Of a DNA stretch of 64,000 bases, positions 18,520-27,658 are shown in pieces. The stretch's first letter is position 1; the number at the start of each line of letters is the position of its first letter. The stretch covers positions 62,001-126,000 of the forward strand of contig AJXE01000006.1 of assembly GCA_000263395.1 (NCBI GenBank), given 5' to 3'. The stretch comes from Stutzerimonas stutzeri TS44 (lineage in GTDB: Bacteria > Pseudomonadota > Gammaproteobacteria > Pseudomonadales > Pseudomonadaceae). A model generated the notes under the pieces. That model had not been told where the DNA came from, did no database searches, and was given only the letters and a program-made list of their open reading frames with translations. A program made the position numbers and the translations under genes.

Positions 18520-18739
18520 ATGAGAAATCCTTAACTGATGATGGAATGCCACTACGCCCGCCGCCCCCACGGCGGCTGAGGCCCGCGCTAGAGCATAGGC
18601 GTTCGCTCGTGAGTCGACCACACCGATAGCGCATTCGTCGCGCGTCGCCAGCGCCGCGGCGATCGCTTGATCGCCGTCAACCGAGTAACGCCGGGGCGCG
18701 GCTAAGGTAGTACCTCCCTGTACATCCCGGAGCAGTTCC

Positions 18740-19012
18740 ATGCACGTTGAACATCACCCCCTGGTCAAGGATTTCCCCGAAAAGCGCGAACAGCTGCAGA
18801 AACTGCGTCAGGAAGATCCGGTTTTCGCCCGCAAGGCCGAGGAATACGAAGCACTGGACAAGCAGATCTGCCGCGTCGAAGACGGCGTTGAAACCCTTGA
18901 CGATGCCGCACTGAGCGCCCTCAAGCAGGAGCGTGTGAACCTGAAAGACGACATCGCCCGCGACCTCAAGCGCGCCTCCGGTGGCAGCTGCTGCGGCGGC
19001 TGCTGCGGCTGA
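18740..19012 (+). CDS. YdcH/DUF465 family protein with a Cys-rich tail
   Basis: A 90-residue protein. Residues 1-75 match the DUF465/YdcH family: two antiparallel helices starting [20 protein letters not shown], with [20 protein letters not shown] in the second half. The tail [10 protein letters not shown] adds two CC pairs in six residues and is not part of the helical domain; it resembles metal-binding or thiol tails. Family function is unknown. A strong AG-rich site precedes the ATG. It is followed by a bidirectional terminator and sits between mscL and a CopD-like gene, as in other pseudomonads. Confidence 0.88.
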   Translation: MHVEHHPLVKDFPEKREQLQKLRQEDPVFARKAEEYEALDKQICRVEDGVETLDDAALSALKQERVNLKDDIARDLKRASGGSCCGGCCG

Positions 19013-19028
19013 AGCCCGGCAGATCGTC

Positions 19029-19056
19029 AAGAAGCCCGCATTCGCGGGCTTCTTTG
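19029..19056. terminator. Bidirectional terminator
   Basis: AAGAAGCCCGC and GCGGGCTTCTT form an 11-bp perfect stem with an ATTC loop and T tracts in both directions, between the convergent YdcH-like and CopD-like genes. Confidence 0.92.
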
Positions 19057-19069
19057 TTTCAGCAGTCGG

Positions 19070-19504
19070 TCAGAACAGCCCGCCGAAGCGGAACCCCGCG
19101 CCGACCCAGACAAACGCCACGCCGGTCAACGTAATCAGCACGATGTGTGCACCCAGCTGCGGCAAACGCTGCGCGTCGAGCTTGGGGATCAGCGCCAACC
19201 GCGCGTGCACGCCCAGCGCCGCGGTCAGCCCGAGCAGCACCAGCTTGGCCTGAATCAGCTGCGCCGCCGGCGTCGTGCCGAACCATTGCGCATGCGGCAG
19301 CCACAGGCTGGCCATCCACAAGCCCGTGACGATCTGCACCAGCAGCGCCGGAATGCCGATGCGCTCGTAAATCTGCTCGAAGTTGCGCACCGGCTGCGGA
19401 TCGCGCTGGCGCAGCGCCTTGGGCAGCACGCCGAACAGCAGCACCAGATGGCCGCCAACCCAGACGCTGGCCCCCAGCAGATGTAGAAACAGCAGATAGC
19501 GCAT
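19070..19504 (-). CDS. CopD-like four-helix membrane protein (PA4610 position)
   Basis: A 144-residue inner-membrane protein. It starts MRYLLFLHLLGASVWVGGHL and has four hydrophobic segments; the first contains HLLGASVWVGGHL, the histidine pattern of the CopD and related cytochrome b-like domain. A second histidine (GVHARLALIP) lies in the loop of helix 3 and a third in QLGAHIVLITLTG. CopD domains are linked to copper uptake or haem binding, but this stand-alone version has no established role. The start at 19502-19504 was chosen because the upstream open frame is low-complexity. Divergent from radA by 117 bases. Confidence 0.8.
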   Translation of the reverse strand: MRYLLFLHLLGASVWVGGHLVLLFGVLPKALRQRDPQPVRNFEQIYERIGIPALLVQIVTGLWMASLWLPHAQWFGTTPAAQLIQAKLVLLGLTAALGVHARLALIPKLDAQRLPQLGAHIVLITLTGVAFVWVGAGFRFGGLF

Positions 19505-19621
19505 GGCAACGACTCCTGTGCGTTTTGTTGACAGTCTCGCGCGGCCGGCGCGCCCCTGTAGCTGATGGCAATCAAGCCAGCCGTTATCATGCGGCTCCAT
19601 TTGCCCGACGCGGAGTTTCTC

Positions 19622-20983
19622 ATGGCCAAGGCCAAACGCATGTATGGCTGCACCGAATGCGGCTCGACCTTCCCCAAGTGGGCCGGCCAGTGCGGCGACT
19701 GCGGCGCCTGGAACACGCTGGTGGAAACCCTCATCGAAGGCGCCGCGCCGCCTTCCGGGCGCGCCGGCTGGGCCGGGGATCAGGCCAACATCAAGACCCT
19801 GGCCGAGGTCAGCGTCGAGGAAGTGCCGCGCTTCTCCACCGCCTCCGGCGAGCTGGATCGGGTGCTCGGCGGCGGCCTGGTGGACGGCTCGGTGGTGCTG
19901 ATCGGCGGTGACCCGGGCATCGGCAAGTCGACCATCCTGCTGCAGACGCTCTGCGCCATCGCCCAGCGCTACCCGGCGCTCTACGTCACCGGCGAGGAAT
20001 CGCAGCAGCAGGTCGCCATGCGCGCGCGCCGCCTGGACCTGCCGCAGGACAAGCTCAAGGTAATGACCGAGACCTGCATCGAGGCCATCATCGCCACCGC
20101 GCGGCTGGAAAAGCCCAAGGTGATGGTGATCGACTCGATCCAGACCATCTTCACCGAGCAGTTGCAGTCCGCGCCCGGCGGCGTCGCCCAGGTGCGCGAG
20201 AGCGCGGCCTTGCTGGTGCGCTACGCCAAGCAGAGCGGCACGGCGATCTTCCTGGTCGGCCACGTGACCAAGGAAGGCGCCCTGGCCGGCCCACGGGTGC
20301 TCGAGCACATGGTCGATACGGTGCTGTATTTCGAGGGTGAGTCCGATGGGCGCCTGCGCCTGCTGCGCGCGGTGAAGAACCGCTTCGGCGCGGTCAACGA
20401 GCTGGGCGTGTTCGGCATGACCGACAAGGGCCTGAAGGAAGTCACCAACCCCTCGGCGATCTTCCTCACCCGCGCCCAGGAAGCGGTGCCCGGCAGCGTG
20501 GTCATGGCGACCTGGGAAGGCACCCGGCCGATGCTGGTGGAGGTGCAGGCGCTGGTCGACACCAGCCACCTGGCCAACCCGCGCCGCGTCACCCTGGGCC
20601 TGGACCAGAACCGCCTGGCCATGCTGCTGGCCGTGCTGCATCGGCACGGCAGCATTCCGACCTACGACCAGGACGTGTTCATCAACGTGGTCGGCGGGGT
20701 CAAGGTATTGGAAACCGCGGCGGACCTGGCGCTGATGGCCGCGGTGATCTCCAGCCTGCGCAACCGCCCGCTGGATACCGACCTGCTGGTGTTCGGCGAA
20801 GTGGGACTGTCCGGTGAGATCCGCCCGGTGCCGAGCGGTCAGGAGCGCCTGAAGGAAGCGGCCAAGCACGGTTTCAAGCGTGCCATCGTGCCCAGGGGCA
20901 ACGCGCCGAAGGAGGCGCCGGCGGGCTTGCAGATCATCGCCGTGACGCGCCTGGAGCAGGCGCTCGACGCACTGTTCGAGTGA
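19622..20983 (+). CDS. radA: DNA repair protein RadA (Sms)
   Basis: A RecA-like ATPase that drives branch migration of recombination intermediates. The 453 residues start MAKAKRMYGCTECGSTFPKW at 19622. The N-terminal zinc finger is CTECGSTFPKWAGQCGDCG (10-28), Walker A GGDPGIGKST (about 98-107), Walker B VMVIDSIQT, and the RadA-specific KNRFGAVNELG (about 257). The C-terminal Lon-like domain (about 290-453) lacks a catalytic Ser-Lys dyad, as expected. An upstream ATG at 19565 would add 19 residues ahead of the conserved start. The stop lies three bases from that of the convergent PilZ gene. Confidence 0.97.
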   Translation: MAKAKRMYGCTECGSTFPKWAGQCGDCGAWNTLVETLIEGAAPPSGRAGWAGDQANIKTLAEVSVEEVPRFSTASGELDRVLGGGLVDGSVVLIGGDPGIGKSTILLQTLCAIAQRYPALYVTGEESQQQVAMRARRLDLPQDKLKVMTETCIEAIIATARLEKPKVMVIDSIQTIFTEQLQSAPGGVAQVRESAALLVRYAKQSGTAIFLVGHVTKEGALAGPRVLEHMVDTVLYFEGESDGRLRLLRAVKNRFGAVNELGVFGMTDKGLKEVTNPSAIFLTRAQEAVPGSVVMATWEGTRPMLVEVQALVDTSHLANPRRVTLGLDQNRLAMLLAVLHRHGSIPTYDQDVFINVVGGVKVLETAADLALMAAVISSLRNRPLDTDLLVFGEVGLSGEIRPVPSGQERLKEAAKHGFKRAIVPRGNAPKEAPAGLQIIAVTRLEQALDALFE

Positions 20984-20986
20984 CTG

Positions 20987-21355
20987 CTAGGGGCTGCCCA
21001 GCGCCGCCAGTTCGCGCTCCAGCAGCGTCTCGTCGCCGAGGTTGAGCTCGACCAGCCGGCGCAGATGGGCGATCGAGTCGAGATCGATGTGCCGGCAGGC
21101 AAGGCCGATCAGATCGCCCTCCTCGTGGACCATCGCCACCTCCATGCACACCTCGGCATCGCCGGACAGCCGCACGAGCGCCTGGAACGGCTGCGCCGGG
21201 TCGGCATCCCACTGCTGCGGCCGACGCACCAGCAGGCCCCGGAGCGACAGATCATGCAGCTCTACCGGCCAGCGCCGCTCACCCTGGAACAACTCGGTGG
21301 CGGCGTCGAATTCGATGCGCTGGAAGCGCCGACGCTCGCTGGGGGAATCAGTCAT
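20987..21355 (-). CDS. mapZ: Single-domain PilZ protein, MapZ-like (PA4608 type)
   Basis: A 122-residue c-di-GMP receptor. The binding motifs are both present: RRRFQR (RxxxR, about 8-13) and DLSLRG (DxSxxG, about 35-40). The sequence matches PA4608/MapZ along its length as I recall it ([18 protein letters not shown] and [20 protein letters not shown]). In P. aeruginosa, MapZ bound to c-di-GMP inhibits the chemotaxis methyltransferase CheR1. The ATG at 21353-21355 has GGAG nine bases upstream; an earlier TTG would add two residues. Same place beside radA as in PAO1. The symbol rests on similarity and synteny. Confidence 0.88.
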   Translation of the reverse strand: MTDSPSERRRFQRIEFDAATELFQGERRWPVELHDLSLRGLLVRRPQQWDADPAQPFQALVRLSGDAEVCMEVAMVHEEGDLIGLACRHIDLDSIAHLRRLVELNLGDETLLERELAALGSP

Positions 21356-21412
21356 CAGCAATCACTCCGCAAAACCTGGAATCACTATAGACAGCAACGC
21401 CGGCGTGCGCCG

Positions 21413-21874
21413 TCACAACCAGCGGCGCACGCGCCGGCAATAGCTGCGGTAGTCGTCGCCGAACAGCTCGTTCAGCAGGCGTTCCTCGTGCACGATCACC
21501 CCGCGCTGCATGCTGTAGATCAGCAACGGCAGCAGCAGCCACGGCCACAGCGTGCCCCATAGCAGCGCGATGCCGGCGTAGATCAGGCTGTCGGCCAGGT
21601 AGATCGGATTGCGCGAGACGCGGAACGGCCCCTCCTCCAGCAGCTTGGCCGGCTTGCCGTAGGGATTGACCGTGGTGCGCCGCCAGAGCATCAGCAGGCC
21701 GGCCCAGAGCATCAGCAACACGCCGGCGTCGATCAGCCCCCAGCCCAGGTAGTGCGTCCACAGATTGCGCGGCAACCCGAGCGGCAGCAGCCCGTCGAGC
21801 ACCCAGGCGGCGGCGAGGAACAGCAGGTAGATCAGCGGAGGCGGCAGCACGACGCCGGTGGCACGTTTGAACAT
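21413..21874 (-). CDS. Isoprenylcysteine methyltransferase (ICMT)-like membrane protein
   Basis: A 153-residue membrane protein with four hydrophobic segments. The C-terminal half has the ICMT/PEMT pattern: LLEEGPFRVSRNPIYLADSL (about 79-98), then VIVHEERLLNELFGDDYRSY, which carries the glutamate and the aromatic residues used to bind S-adenosylmethionine. Bacterial members are of unknown substrate; several methylate lipids or isoprenoids. It lies 75 bases beyond the response-regulator gene on the same strand and could be read from the same transcript. Confidence 0.85.
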   Translation of the reverse strand: MFKRATGVVLPPPLIYLLFLAAAWVLDGLLPLGLPRNLWTHYLGWGLIDAGVLLMLWAGLLMLWRRTTVNPYGKPAKLLEEGPFRVSRNPIYLADSLIYAGIALLWGTLWPWLLLPLLIYSMQRGVIVHEERLLNELFGDDYRSYCRRVRRWL

Positions 21875-21948
21875 GGAGAACTCCGGGGCGGGGCGGGTCG
21901 TTGCAGTCTACGCGGTTCGCCGGGGCACCGCTGCGCTGCGCCTGATGC

Positions 21949-22581
21949 CTAGCGCGGGGTGATGCTCAGCGCGTACTTGATCAGCGCCGCCGTGCCGTCG
22001 ATGTTCAGCTTGCGGCGGATGCTCAGGCGGTGGGTCTCCACGGTGCGCACGCTGATCGCCAGTTCGCGCGCCATCGCCTTGCTGTCTAGGCCGCGCGCGA
22101 GCATCTGCAGGATCTGCTCCTCGCGCGGGGTGAGGTTGTGCGCGGCGGCGTCCTGTCGCTGTTCGGCCAGCCGCCGGGTGATCTCCGCGCTGTAGAAGGT
22201 GCCGCCGGCAGCGACCGCCTCGATCGCGGCGATGATCTCCCGCGCCGAGGAATCCTTGAGGACGTAGCCACGCGCACCGGCATGGATCGAGCTGCGCACG
22301 TATTCGAGGTTGTCGTACATGCTCAGCATCAGCACCTGCAGCCGCGGATACAGCTGGCACAGGCGCCGGGTCAGTTCCAGGCCGTTGGTGTCCTTCAGGC
22401 CGATATCCAGCAGCAGCAGGTCCGGCTGCAGCCGTTCGAGCAGTTCGAGCGCCGCGGTGCCGCTGTCGGCCTCGCCGACCACCTCGATCTGCGGCATCAC
22501 CGCCAGCAGCGCACGGATGCCGTCGCGCACCAGCGCGTGGTCGTCGACGAGGGCTATGCGGATGGGGGTGCCGGAATTCAT
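21949..22581 (-). CDS. NarL/LuxR-family response regulator
   Basis: A 210-residue transcription factor. The receiver domain (about 7-120) has [13 protein letters not shown], the phospho-acceptor Asp in [13 protein letters not shown] and the conserved Lys in GYVLKDSS. The LuxR-type helix-turn-helix is [20 protein letters not shown] and [17 protein letters not shown] (about 148-190). It lies 34 bases downstream of the cache-domain kinase, its obvious partner. By position beside cstA it probably controls carboxylate (pyruvate-type) uptake, in the manner of MctSR or BtsSR. A palindrome at 24033-24046 is a candidate binding site. Confidence 0.92.
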   Translation of the reverse strand: MNSGTPIRIALVDDHALVRDGIRALLAVMPQIEVVGEADSGTAALELLERLQPDLLLLDIGLKDTNGLELTRRLCQLYPRLQVLMLSMYDNLEYVRSSIHAGARGYVLKDSSAREIIAAIEAVAAGGTFYSAEITRRLAEQRQDAAAHNLTPREEQILQMLARGLDSKAMARELAISVRTVETHRLSIRRKLNIDGTAALIKYALSITPR

Positions 22582-22615
22582 GGGGCGACTCTTCTGGCAG
22601 GCGATGGCTCGCGGC

Positions 22616-23965
22616 TCAACTCGCCGGGACCGGCAATACTACATGCATCACGCTGCCCTCAGAGCTGGACGAAAGGCTGAGTTGCCCGCCGAGGTGCTCG
22701 ACCCGCTCGCGGATGTTGCGCAGGCCGATGCCGCCGGGCATCCGCTCGATGGTGCGCGGGTCGAAGCCGATGCCGTCGTCGCGCACCTGCAGCTGCACGC
22801 CCTCGACACTCGGCGCGAGGTCGATGCGCACCGTGCTGGCGCCGGCATGCCGCTCGATGTTGGTCAGCGCTTCCTGGACGATGCGAAACAGAGCCACGGC
22901 CAGCGCGTCGGGCAACGGCGCATCGCCCAGTCGCTCACGGTAGATCACCGTCAGCCCGCAGTGCTGCTCGAATTCGGAGGCCAGCTGGCCGATGGCGGCA
23001 GGCAGACCGAGGGTGTCGAGCAGCGAGGGACGCAGATCGTGGGAGATGCGCCGCACCTCGCCGATGGCGCCGCCGAGCCGTTCGATGGCCTGCTCGAGAC
23101 TGCCCAGGCCGCCGCTGGCACCGCTGTGCAGCTGGTGGGCGGCCAGCTCGAACTGGAATTTGATCGATACCAGCAGTTGGCTGATGCCGTCGTGCAGCTC
23201 GCGCGAAACTCGCGAGCGCTCGTCTTCCTGCAGGCTGAGCAGGCGCTGGTTGAGTGCCTGCAGCTTGCAGTCGGCCAGGCGATGCTCCTTGATGCTCAGC
23301 ATCAGGCTGCCGATGAACACCAGCAGCACCACGATCAGCGTGACCCCGGCGATGGCGATCATCGTCGTGCGGATGCCGCTGGCCACCTCCGTGCGCACCT
23401 GGCGGGTGGCCCGCTCGATGTCTTCCAGATAGATGCCGGTGCCGACCATCCAGCCCCAGCCGTCGAGCATGGTCACGTAGGCCAGCTTGTCGGTTTCCTG
23501 CCCGCTCGACGGCTTGCGCCAGGAGTAGCGCTGGAAGCCGTCGCCGCTCATGGCGCTTTTGAGTAGCGCCTGGATCACCGGCAGGCCGTGGATGTCGGTC
23601 ATGGACCAGAGATCGCGGCCGACCAGTTCCGCCTGGCGCGGGTGCATCAGGTTACGACCGTGGGCATCGTAGACGAACAGGTAGCCATCCTCGCCGAAAC
23701 TGATCTTTCCCAGCGCATCCAGCGCCTGTGCCTGCGCCGTGGCGTCGCCGCGCCCGCCGTCGTGCAGCGGCGCGATCACGCTCAGCGCCATCGCCACGTA
23801 GTTCTTCAGCTCGGCCTGCTTGCTGGACAGGATGGCGCTCTCGATCAGCTGCACCTGCTGCTCGCCGAGCCGCTGGTTCTGCAGGATCACCAGCGCGCAG
23901 ATGATCGCCGCGGCCAGCAGCAGCGGCAGGATGCCGAGGGCAACGATCTTGTGCTTGAGCTGCAT
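22616..23965 (-). CDS. Cache-domain sensor histidine kinase (HisKA_3 type)
   Basis: A 449-residue sensor from the ATG at 23963-23965 (MQLKHKIVALGILPLLLAAA). TM1 spans about 8-30. The periplasmic sCache_2 domain (about 40-200) contains GEDGYLFVYDAHGRNLMHP and LDGWGWMVGTGIYLEDI, typical of sensors for small carboxylates. TM2 lies at about 212-235. The HisKA_3 H-box is RVSRELHDGISQLLVS (about 265), followed by a HATPase domain with VQEALTNIERHA and GGIGLRNIRERV. The upstream open frame is low-complexity and was excluded. Divergent from cstA; likely senses pyruvate or a related compound, by analogy only. Confidence 0.92.
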   Translation of the reverse strand: MQLKHKIVALGILPLLLAAAIICALVILQNQRLGEQQVQLIESAILSSKQAELKNYVAMALSVIAPLHDGGRGDATAQAQALDALGKISFGEDGYLFVYDAHGRNLMHPRQAELVGRDLWSMTDIHGLPVIQALLKSAMSGDGFQRYSWRKPSSGQETDKLAYVTMLDGWGWMVGTGIYLEDIERATRQVRTEVASGIRTTMIAIAGVTLIVVLLVFIGSLMLSIKEHRLADCKLQALNQRLLSLQEDERSRVSRELHDGISQLLVSIKFQFELAAHQLHSGASGGLGSLEQAIERLGGAIGEVRRISHDLRPSLLDTLGLPAAIGQLASEFEQHCGLTVIYRERLGDAPLPDALAVALFRIVQEALTNIERHAGASTVRIDLAPSVEGVQLQVRDDGIGFDPRTIERMPGGIGLRNIRERVEHLGGQLSLSSSSEGSVMHVVLPVPAS

Positions 23966-24032
23966 GGGGCTTCTCGCGAAAACGGGGGGCGCAGGCGCGC
24001 CAGACGGGGCAGGCCTGCCCGGAGTCTGCGTA

Positions 24033-24046
24033 GTTCTACGTAGAAC
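24033..24046. promoter_or_regulatory. Perfect 14-bp palindrome between the kinase gene and cstA
   Basis: GTTCTACGTAGAAC is a perfect palindrome in the 216-base divergent region, 68 bases upstream of the kinase start and 136 bases before cstA. A related half-site, TAGTACT, follows at 24054-24060. LuxR-family response regulators bind such dyads, so it is a candidate site for the regulator encoded at 21949-22581. Confidence 0.5.
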
Positions 24047-24181
24047 CCCTGAGTAGTACTGCGAATACCGGCGATTGCGGGATGCCGCGATAGTAACAAG
24101 GCTCGCCGAGATGCGCGCCAACACCACCATGCCAATAACAATGACGCCGCAGACCTACCGTCGGCGGCGGGAGATCTTCTT

Positions 24182-26239
24182 ATGAACCGATTGGTCAGCC
24201 AGCTCGCCTGGTTCGCCCTCGCAGTGCTGGGCGCCGTCGCCCTGGGTGTCGTCGCCCTGCGCCGCGGCGAAGCCATCAACGCACTCTGGATCGTGGTCGC
24301 CGCCGTGGCGATCTACCTGGTCGCCTACCGCTACTACAGCCTGTTCATCGCCACCAAGGTGATGCAGCTGGACCCCGCCCGCGCCACCCCGGCCGTACTC
24401 AACAACGATGGCCTGGACTTCGTGCCGACCAACAAGCACGTGCTGTTCGGTCACCACTTCGCCGCTATCGCCGGCGCCGGCCCGCTGGTCGGCCCGGTAC
24501 TCGCCGCGCAGATGGGCTACCTGCCCGGCACCCTGTGGCTGATCGCCGGCGTGGTGCTGGCCGGTGCGGTGCAGGACTTCATGGTGCTGTTCCTCTCCAC
24601 CCGCCGCAACGCCCGCTCGCTGGGCGACATGGTGCGCGAGGAGATGGGCCGCATCCCCGGCACCATCGCGCTGTTCGGTTGCTTCCTGATCATGATCATC
24701 ATCCTCGCGGTGCTCGCGCTGATCGTGGTGAAGGCGCTGGCGCACAGCCCGTGGGGCATGTTCACGGTGATGGCGACCATCCCGATCGCGATGTTCATGG
24801 GCGTCTACATGCGCTACCTGCGCCCGGGTCGCATCGGCGAAATCTCGGTGATCGGCGTGGCGCTGCTGCTCGGCTCGATCTGGCTGGGCGGGGCGATTTC
24901 CACCGATCCGTACTGGGCCGGCGTGTTCACCTTCACCGGCGAGCAGATCACCTGGATGCTGGTCGGCTACGGCTTCGTCGCCGCGGTGCTGCCGGTGTGG
25001 CTGATCCTCGCGCCGCGTGACTACCTGTCGACCTTCCTCAAGATCGGCACCATCCTCGCGCTGGCCATCGGCATCCTGATCCTCGCCCCCGAGCTGCGGA
25101 TGCCGGCGCTGACCCAGTTCACCGACGGCACCGGCCCGGTGTGGAAGGGCGCACTGTTCCCGTTCCTGTTCATCACCATCGCCTGTGGCGCGGTGTCCGG
25201 CTTCCACGCGCTGATCAGTTCGGGCACCACGCCCAAGCTGCTGGCCAACGAGACCCACGCGCGCTACATCGGTTACGGCGGCATGCTGATGGAGTCGATG
25301 GTCGCCATCATGGCGATGGTCGCCGCTTCGATCATCGATCCGGGCGTGTACTTCGCCATGAACAGCCCGCCGGCAGTGGTCGGCGCCGACGTCGCCAGCG
25401 TGGCCGCGGCGGTCAGCAACTGGGGCTTCACCGTCACCCCGGAAGTGCTCGAAGGCGTCGCCCGCGACATCGGCGAAACCTCGATCCTCAACCGTGCCGG
25501 CGGCGCGCCGACGCTCGCCGTGGGCATCGCGCAGATCCTCCACCAGGTACTGCCGGGCGAGAACATGATGGCGTTCTGGTACCACTTCGCGATCCTATTT
25601 GAGGCGCTGTTCATCCTCACCGCAGTGGACGCCGGTACCCGTGCCGGACGCTTCATGCTGCAGGACCTGCTCGGCAACTTCGTGCCGGCGCTCAAGCGCA
25701 CCGACTCCTGGACCGCCAACGTGGTCGCCACCGCCGGTTGCGTGGCGCTGTGGGGCTACCTGCTGTACCAGGGCGTGATCGACCCGCTGGGTGGCATCAA
25801 CACGCTGTGGCCGCTGTTCGGCATCTCCAACCAGATGCTCGCCGGCATCGCGCTGATGCTCTGCACCGTGGTGCTGATCAAGATGAAGCGCCAGCAGTAC
25901 GTCTGGGTCACCCTGCTGCCGGCCCTGTGGCTGCTGATCTGCACCACCGCGGCGAGCCTGATCAAGCTGTTCGACGCCAACCCGGCGGTCGGCTTCCTGG
26001 CCCTGGCCAACAAGTACGAGACCGCGCTCGACGCCGGTCAGGTACTGGCACCGGCCAAGGACCTCGGGCAGATGCAGAACGTGATCATGAACGCCTACAC
26101 CAACGCCGGTCTGACCGTGCTGTTCCTGGTGGTGGTATTCAGTATCCTGTTCTACGCGTTGAAGGTCGGCCGCGCCGCCTGGATTCGCCGCGAGCGCACG
26201 GACAAGGAAATGCCCTTCGAGGGCATGCCCAGCGCCTGA
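24182..26239 (+). CDS. cstA: CstA family carbon-starvation transporter
   Basis: A 685-residue inner-membrane transporter; E. coli members CstA and BtsT take up peptides or pyruvate. About 17 hydrophobic segments are visible. Family motifs include KHVLFGHHFAAIAGAGPLVGP-type sequence (about 83-103), GAVQDFMVLFLSTRRNARSL, HALISSGTTPKLLANETHAR and the C-terminal LWPLFGISNQMLAGIAL. GGGAGA lies nine bases ahead of the ATG. It is followed by ybdD, its usual partner, and divergent from a two-component system. Upregulation in poor carbon conditions or by external pyruvate is expected. Confidence 0.96.
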   Translation: MNRLVSQLAWFALAVLGAVALGVVALRRGEAINALWIVVAAVAIYLVAYRYYSLFIATKVMQLDPARATPAVLNNDGLDFVPTNKHVLFGHHFAAIAGAGPLVGPVLAAQMGYLPGTLWLIAGVVLAGAVQDFMVLFLSTRRNARSLGDMVREEMGRIPGTIALFGCFLIMIIILAVLALIVVKALAHSPWGMFTVMATIPIAMFMGVYMRYLRPGRIGEISVIGVALLLGSIWLGGAISTDPYWAGVFTFTGEQITWMLVGYGFVAAVLPVWLILAPRDYLSTFLKIGTILALAIGILILAPELRMPALTQFTDGTGPVWKGALFPFLFITIACGAVSGFHALISSGTTPKLLANETHARYIGYGGMLMESMVAIMAMVAASIIDPGVYFAMNSPPAVVGADVASVAAAVSNWGFTVTPEVLEGVARDIGETSILNRAGGAPTLAVGIAQILHQVLPGENMMAFWYHFAILFEALFILTAVDAGTRAGRFMLQDLLGNFVPALKRTDSWTANVVATAGCVALWGYLLYQGVIDPLGGINTLWPLFGISNQMLAGIALMLCTVVLIKMKRQQYVWVTLLPALWLLICTTAASLIKLFDANPAVGFLALANKYETALDAGQVLAPAKDLGQMQNVIMNAYTNAGLTVLFLVVVFSILFYALKVGRAAWIRRERTDKEMPFEGMPSA

Positions 26240-26296
26240 CCCAGCCGTGCCGGGTGCCGCGAGGCGCCCGGCCATACCGCAAGAGGAGCATCCGCC

Positions 26297-26500
26297 GTGT
26301 TCAATGACCTCAGCCGCATGGGCAAGTACCTCGGCCAGGCCGCGCGCATGCTGGTCGGCATGCCCGACTACGACACCTACCTCGAGCACATGCGCAGCAC
26401 CCACCCGGACCAGCCGGTGATGAGCTACGAGGCGTTCTTCCGCGAGCGCCAGGATGCCCGTTACGGTGGTGGCAAGGGCCGGCCGATCCGCTGCTGCTGA
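26297..26500 (+). CDS. ybdD: YbdD/YjiX (DUF466) small protein
   Basis: A 67-residue protein beginning at a GTG (26297-26299) with AAGAGGAG seven or eight bases upstream: (M)[20 protein letters not shown]. The motif [37 protein letters not shown] is the complete DUF466 signature; it ends RCC. The family always sits beside cstA-type genes and is thought to support transporter function, but its mechanism is not known. Encoded 57 bases after cstA. Confidence 0.93.
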   Translation: MFNDLSRMGKYLGQAARMLVGMPDYDTYLEHMRSTHPDQPVMSYEAFFRERQDARYGGGKGRPIRCC

Positions 26501-26560
26501 ACCTGTCACCCCAGGCTACTGCGCTTGGCGAGACAGGTTGTCGCTGAAACAACCAAACCC

Positions 26561-26590
26561 CGCGCCACGCCTTGCCGTGGCGCGTTTCGT
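26561..26590 (+). terminator. Terminator-like hairpin after ybdD
   Basis: CGCGCCACG and CGTGGCGCG form a 9-bp stem with a six-base loop followed by TTTCGTT, 61 bases after ybdD. It may attenuate read-through into yjiA. Confidence 0.65.
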
Positions 26591-26606
26591 TGCGAGGATT
26601 GCCTTC

Positions 26607-27578
26607 ATGTCGCAAGCCCCCATCCCGGTCACCGTGCTGACCGGCTTTCTCGGCGCCGGCAAGACCACCCTGCTCAGGCACATGCTGCAGGCCGAACACG
26701 GCCTGAAGCTGGCGGTGATCGAGAACGAGTTCAGCGAGACGCCCATCGACGGCCAGCTGCTCGGCAGTGAGCCCGTCGAACTACTGACCCTGGCCAACGG
26801 CTGCGTCTGCTGCTCGATCCATGTCGAGCTGGAGAAGGCGCTGTACCTGCTGCTGGACAAGCTGGACAGCGGCGAGCTGGCCTTCGAGCGCCTGGTCATC
26901 GAATGTACCGGGTTGGCCGATCCGGCGCCGGTGGCGCAGACCTTCTTCGCCGGCGACGAGCTGTGCGAGCGCTACGTGCTCGACGGCATCATCACCCTGG
27001 TCGACGCGGCCAATGCCGAGCGCCATTTGCAGGAATCCATCGCCCAGGCGCAGGTCGGTTTTGCCGACCGCATCCTGCTGAGCAAGACCGATCTGGTCGC
27101 CAGCGAGCAGGTCGAGGCGTTGACTCAGCGCCTGCAGCGGATCAACCGCCGCGCGCCGATCCATATCGTCGAGCACGGGCGCATCGAACTGGCCGAACTG
27201 CTCGATATCCGCGGCTTCAACCTCAACGCCGACGTCGCCCCGGCGCCGGCTCTGCGGCCGCTGCTGCCGACTGCCAGCAAGGACCGCATCGCCACGCTGG
27301 TACTGCACAGCGAGCGCCCGCTGGACATGCAGCGCCTGAGCGCCTTCATGGAGGACCTGCTGGAGCGCCACGGCAATTCGCTGCTGCGCTACAAGGGCGT
27401 GCTGGAGGTGGCCGGCGAGCCACGCCGGCTGGTGTTCCAGGGCGTGCTGCGGCTGTACGGCTTCGACTGGGACGCCGAATGGGCCGCTGGCGAGGCGCGG
27501 CGCAGCGTGCTGGTGTTCATCGGCGACAACCTGCCGGAAGAGGACATCCGCAACGGCTTCGCCGCCGTGCAGGCGTAG
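26607..27578 (+). CDS. yjiA: YjiA/CobW family GTP-binding metallochaperone
   Basis: A 323-residue COG0523 protein. It starts MSQAPIPVTVLTGFLGAGKT (Walker A GFLGAGKTT), then the metal motif CVCCS (GCVCCSI, about 64-70, the CxCC motif), the G3-like ECTGLADP and G4-like SKTDL. The C-terminal CobW_C domain (about 225-320) ends ...LVFIGDNLPEEDIRNGF. COG0523 proteins deliver metals such as zinc; which metal cannot be told here. No Zur site was noticed upstream. It follows cstA-ybdD as in E. coli yjiYXA, and a hairpin separates it from ybdD. Confidence 0.93.
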   Translation: MSQAPIPVTVLTGFLGAGKTTLLRHMLQAEHGLKLAVIENEFSETPIDGQLLGSEPVELLTLANGCVCCSIHVELEKALYLLLDKLDSGELAFERLVIECTGLADPAPVAQTFFAGDELCERYVLDGIITLVDAANAERHLQESIAQAQVGFADRILLSKTDLVASEQVEALTQRLQRINRRAPIHIVEHGRIELAELLDIRGFNLNADVAPAPALRPLLPTASKDRIATLVLHSERPLDMQRLSAFMEDLLERHGNSLLRYKGVLEVAGEPRRLVFQGVLRLYGFDWDAEWAAGEARRSVLVFIGDNLPEEDIRNGFAAVQA

Positions 27579-27612
27579 GGCGTTCAACGGCGCGGCATTT
27601 CCTGCAGACAAA

Positions 27613-27640
27613 AAGAAACCCGGCCGAGGCCGGGTTTCTT
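27613..27640. terminator. Bidirectional terminator between yjiA and glyA
   Basis: AAGAAACCCGGC and GCCGGGTTTCTT form a perfect 12-bp stem with a CGAG loop and A/T-rich flanks on each side. Confidence 0.94.
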
Positions 27641-27658
27641 CATGGCAGCGCGCGAACC

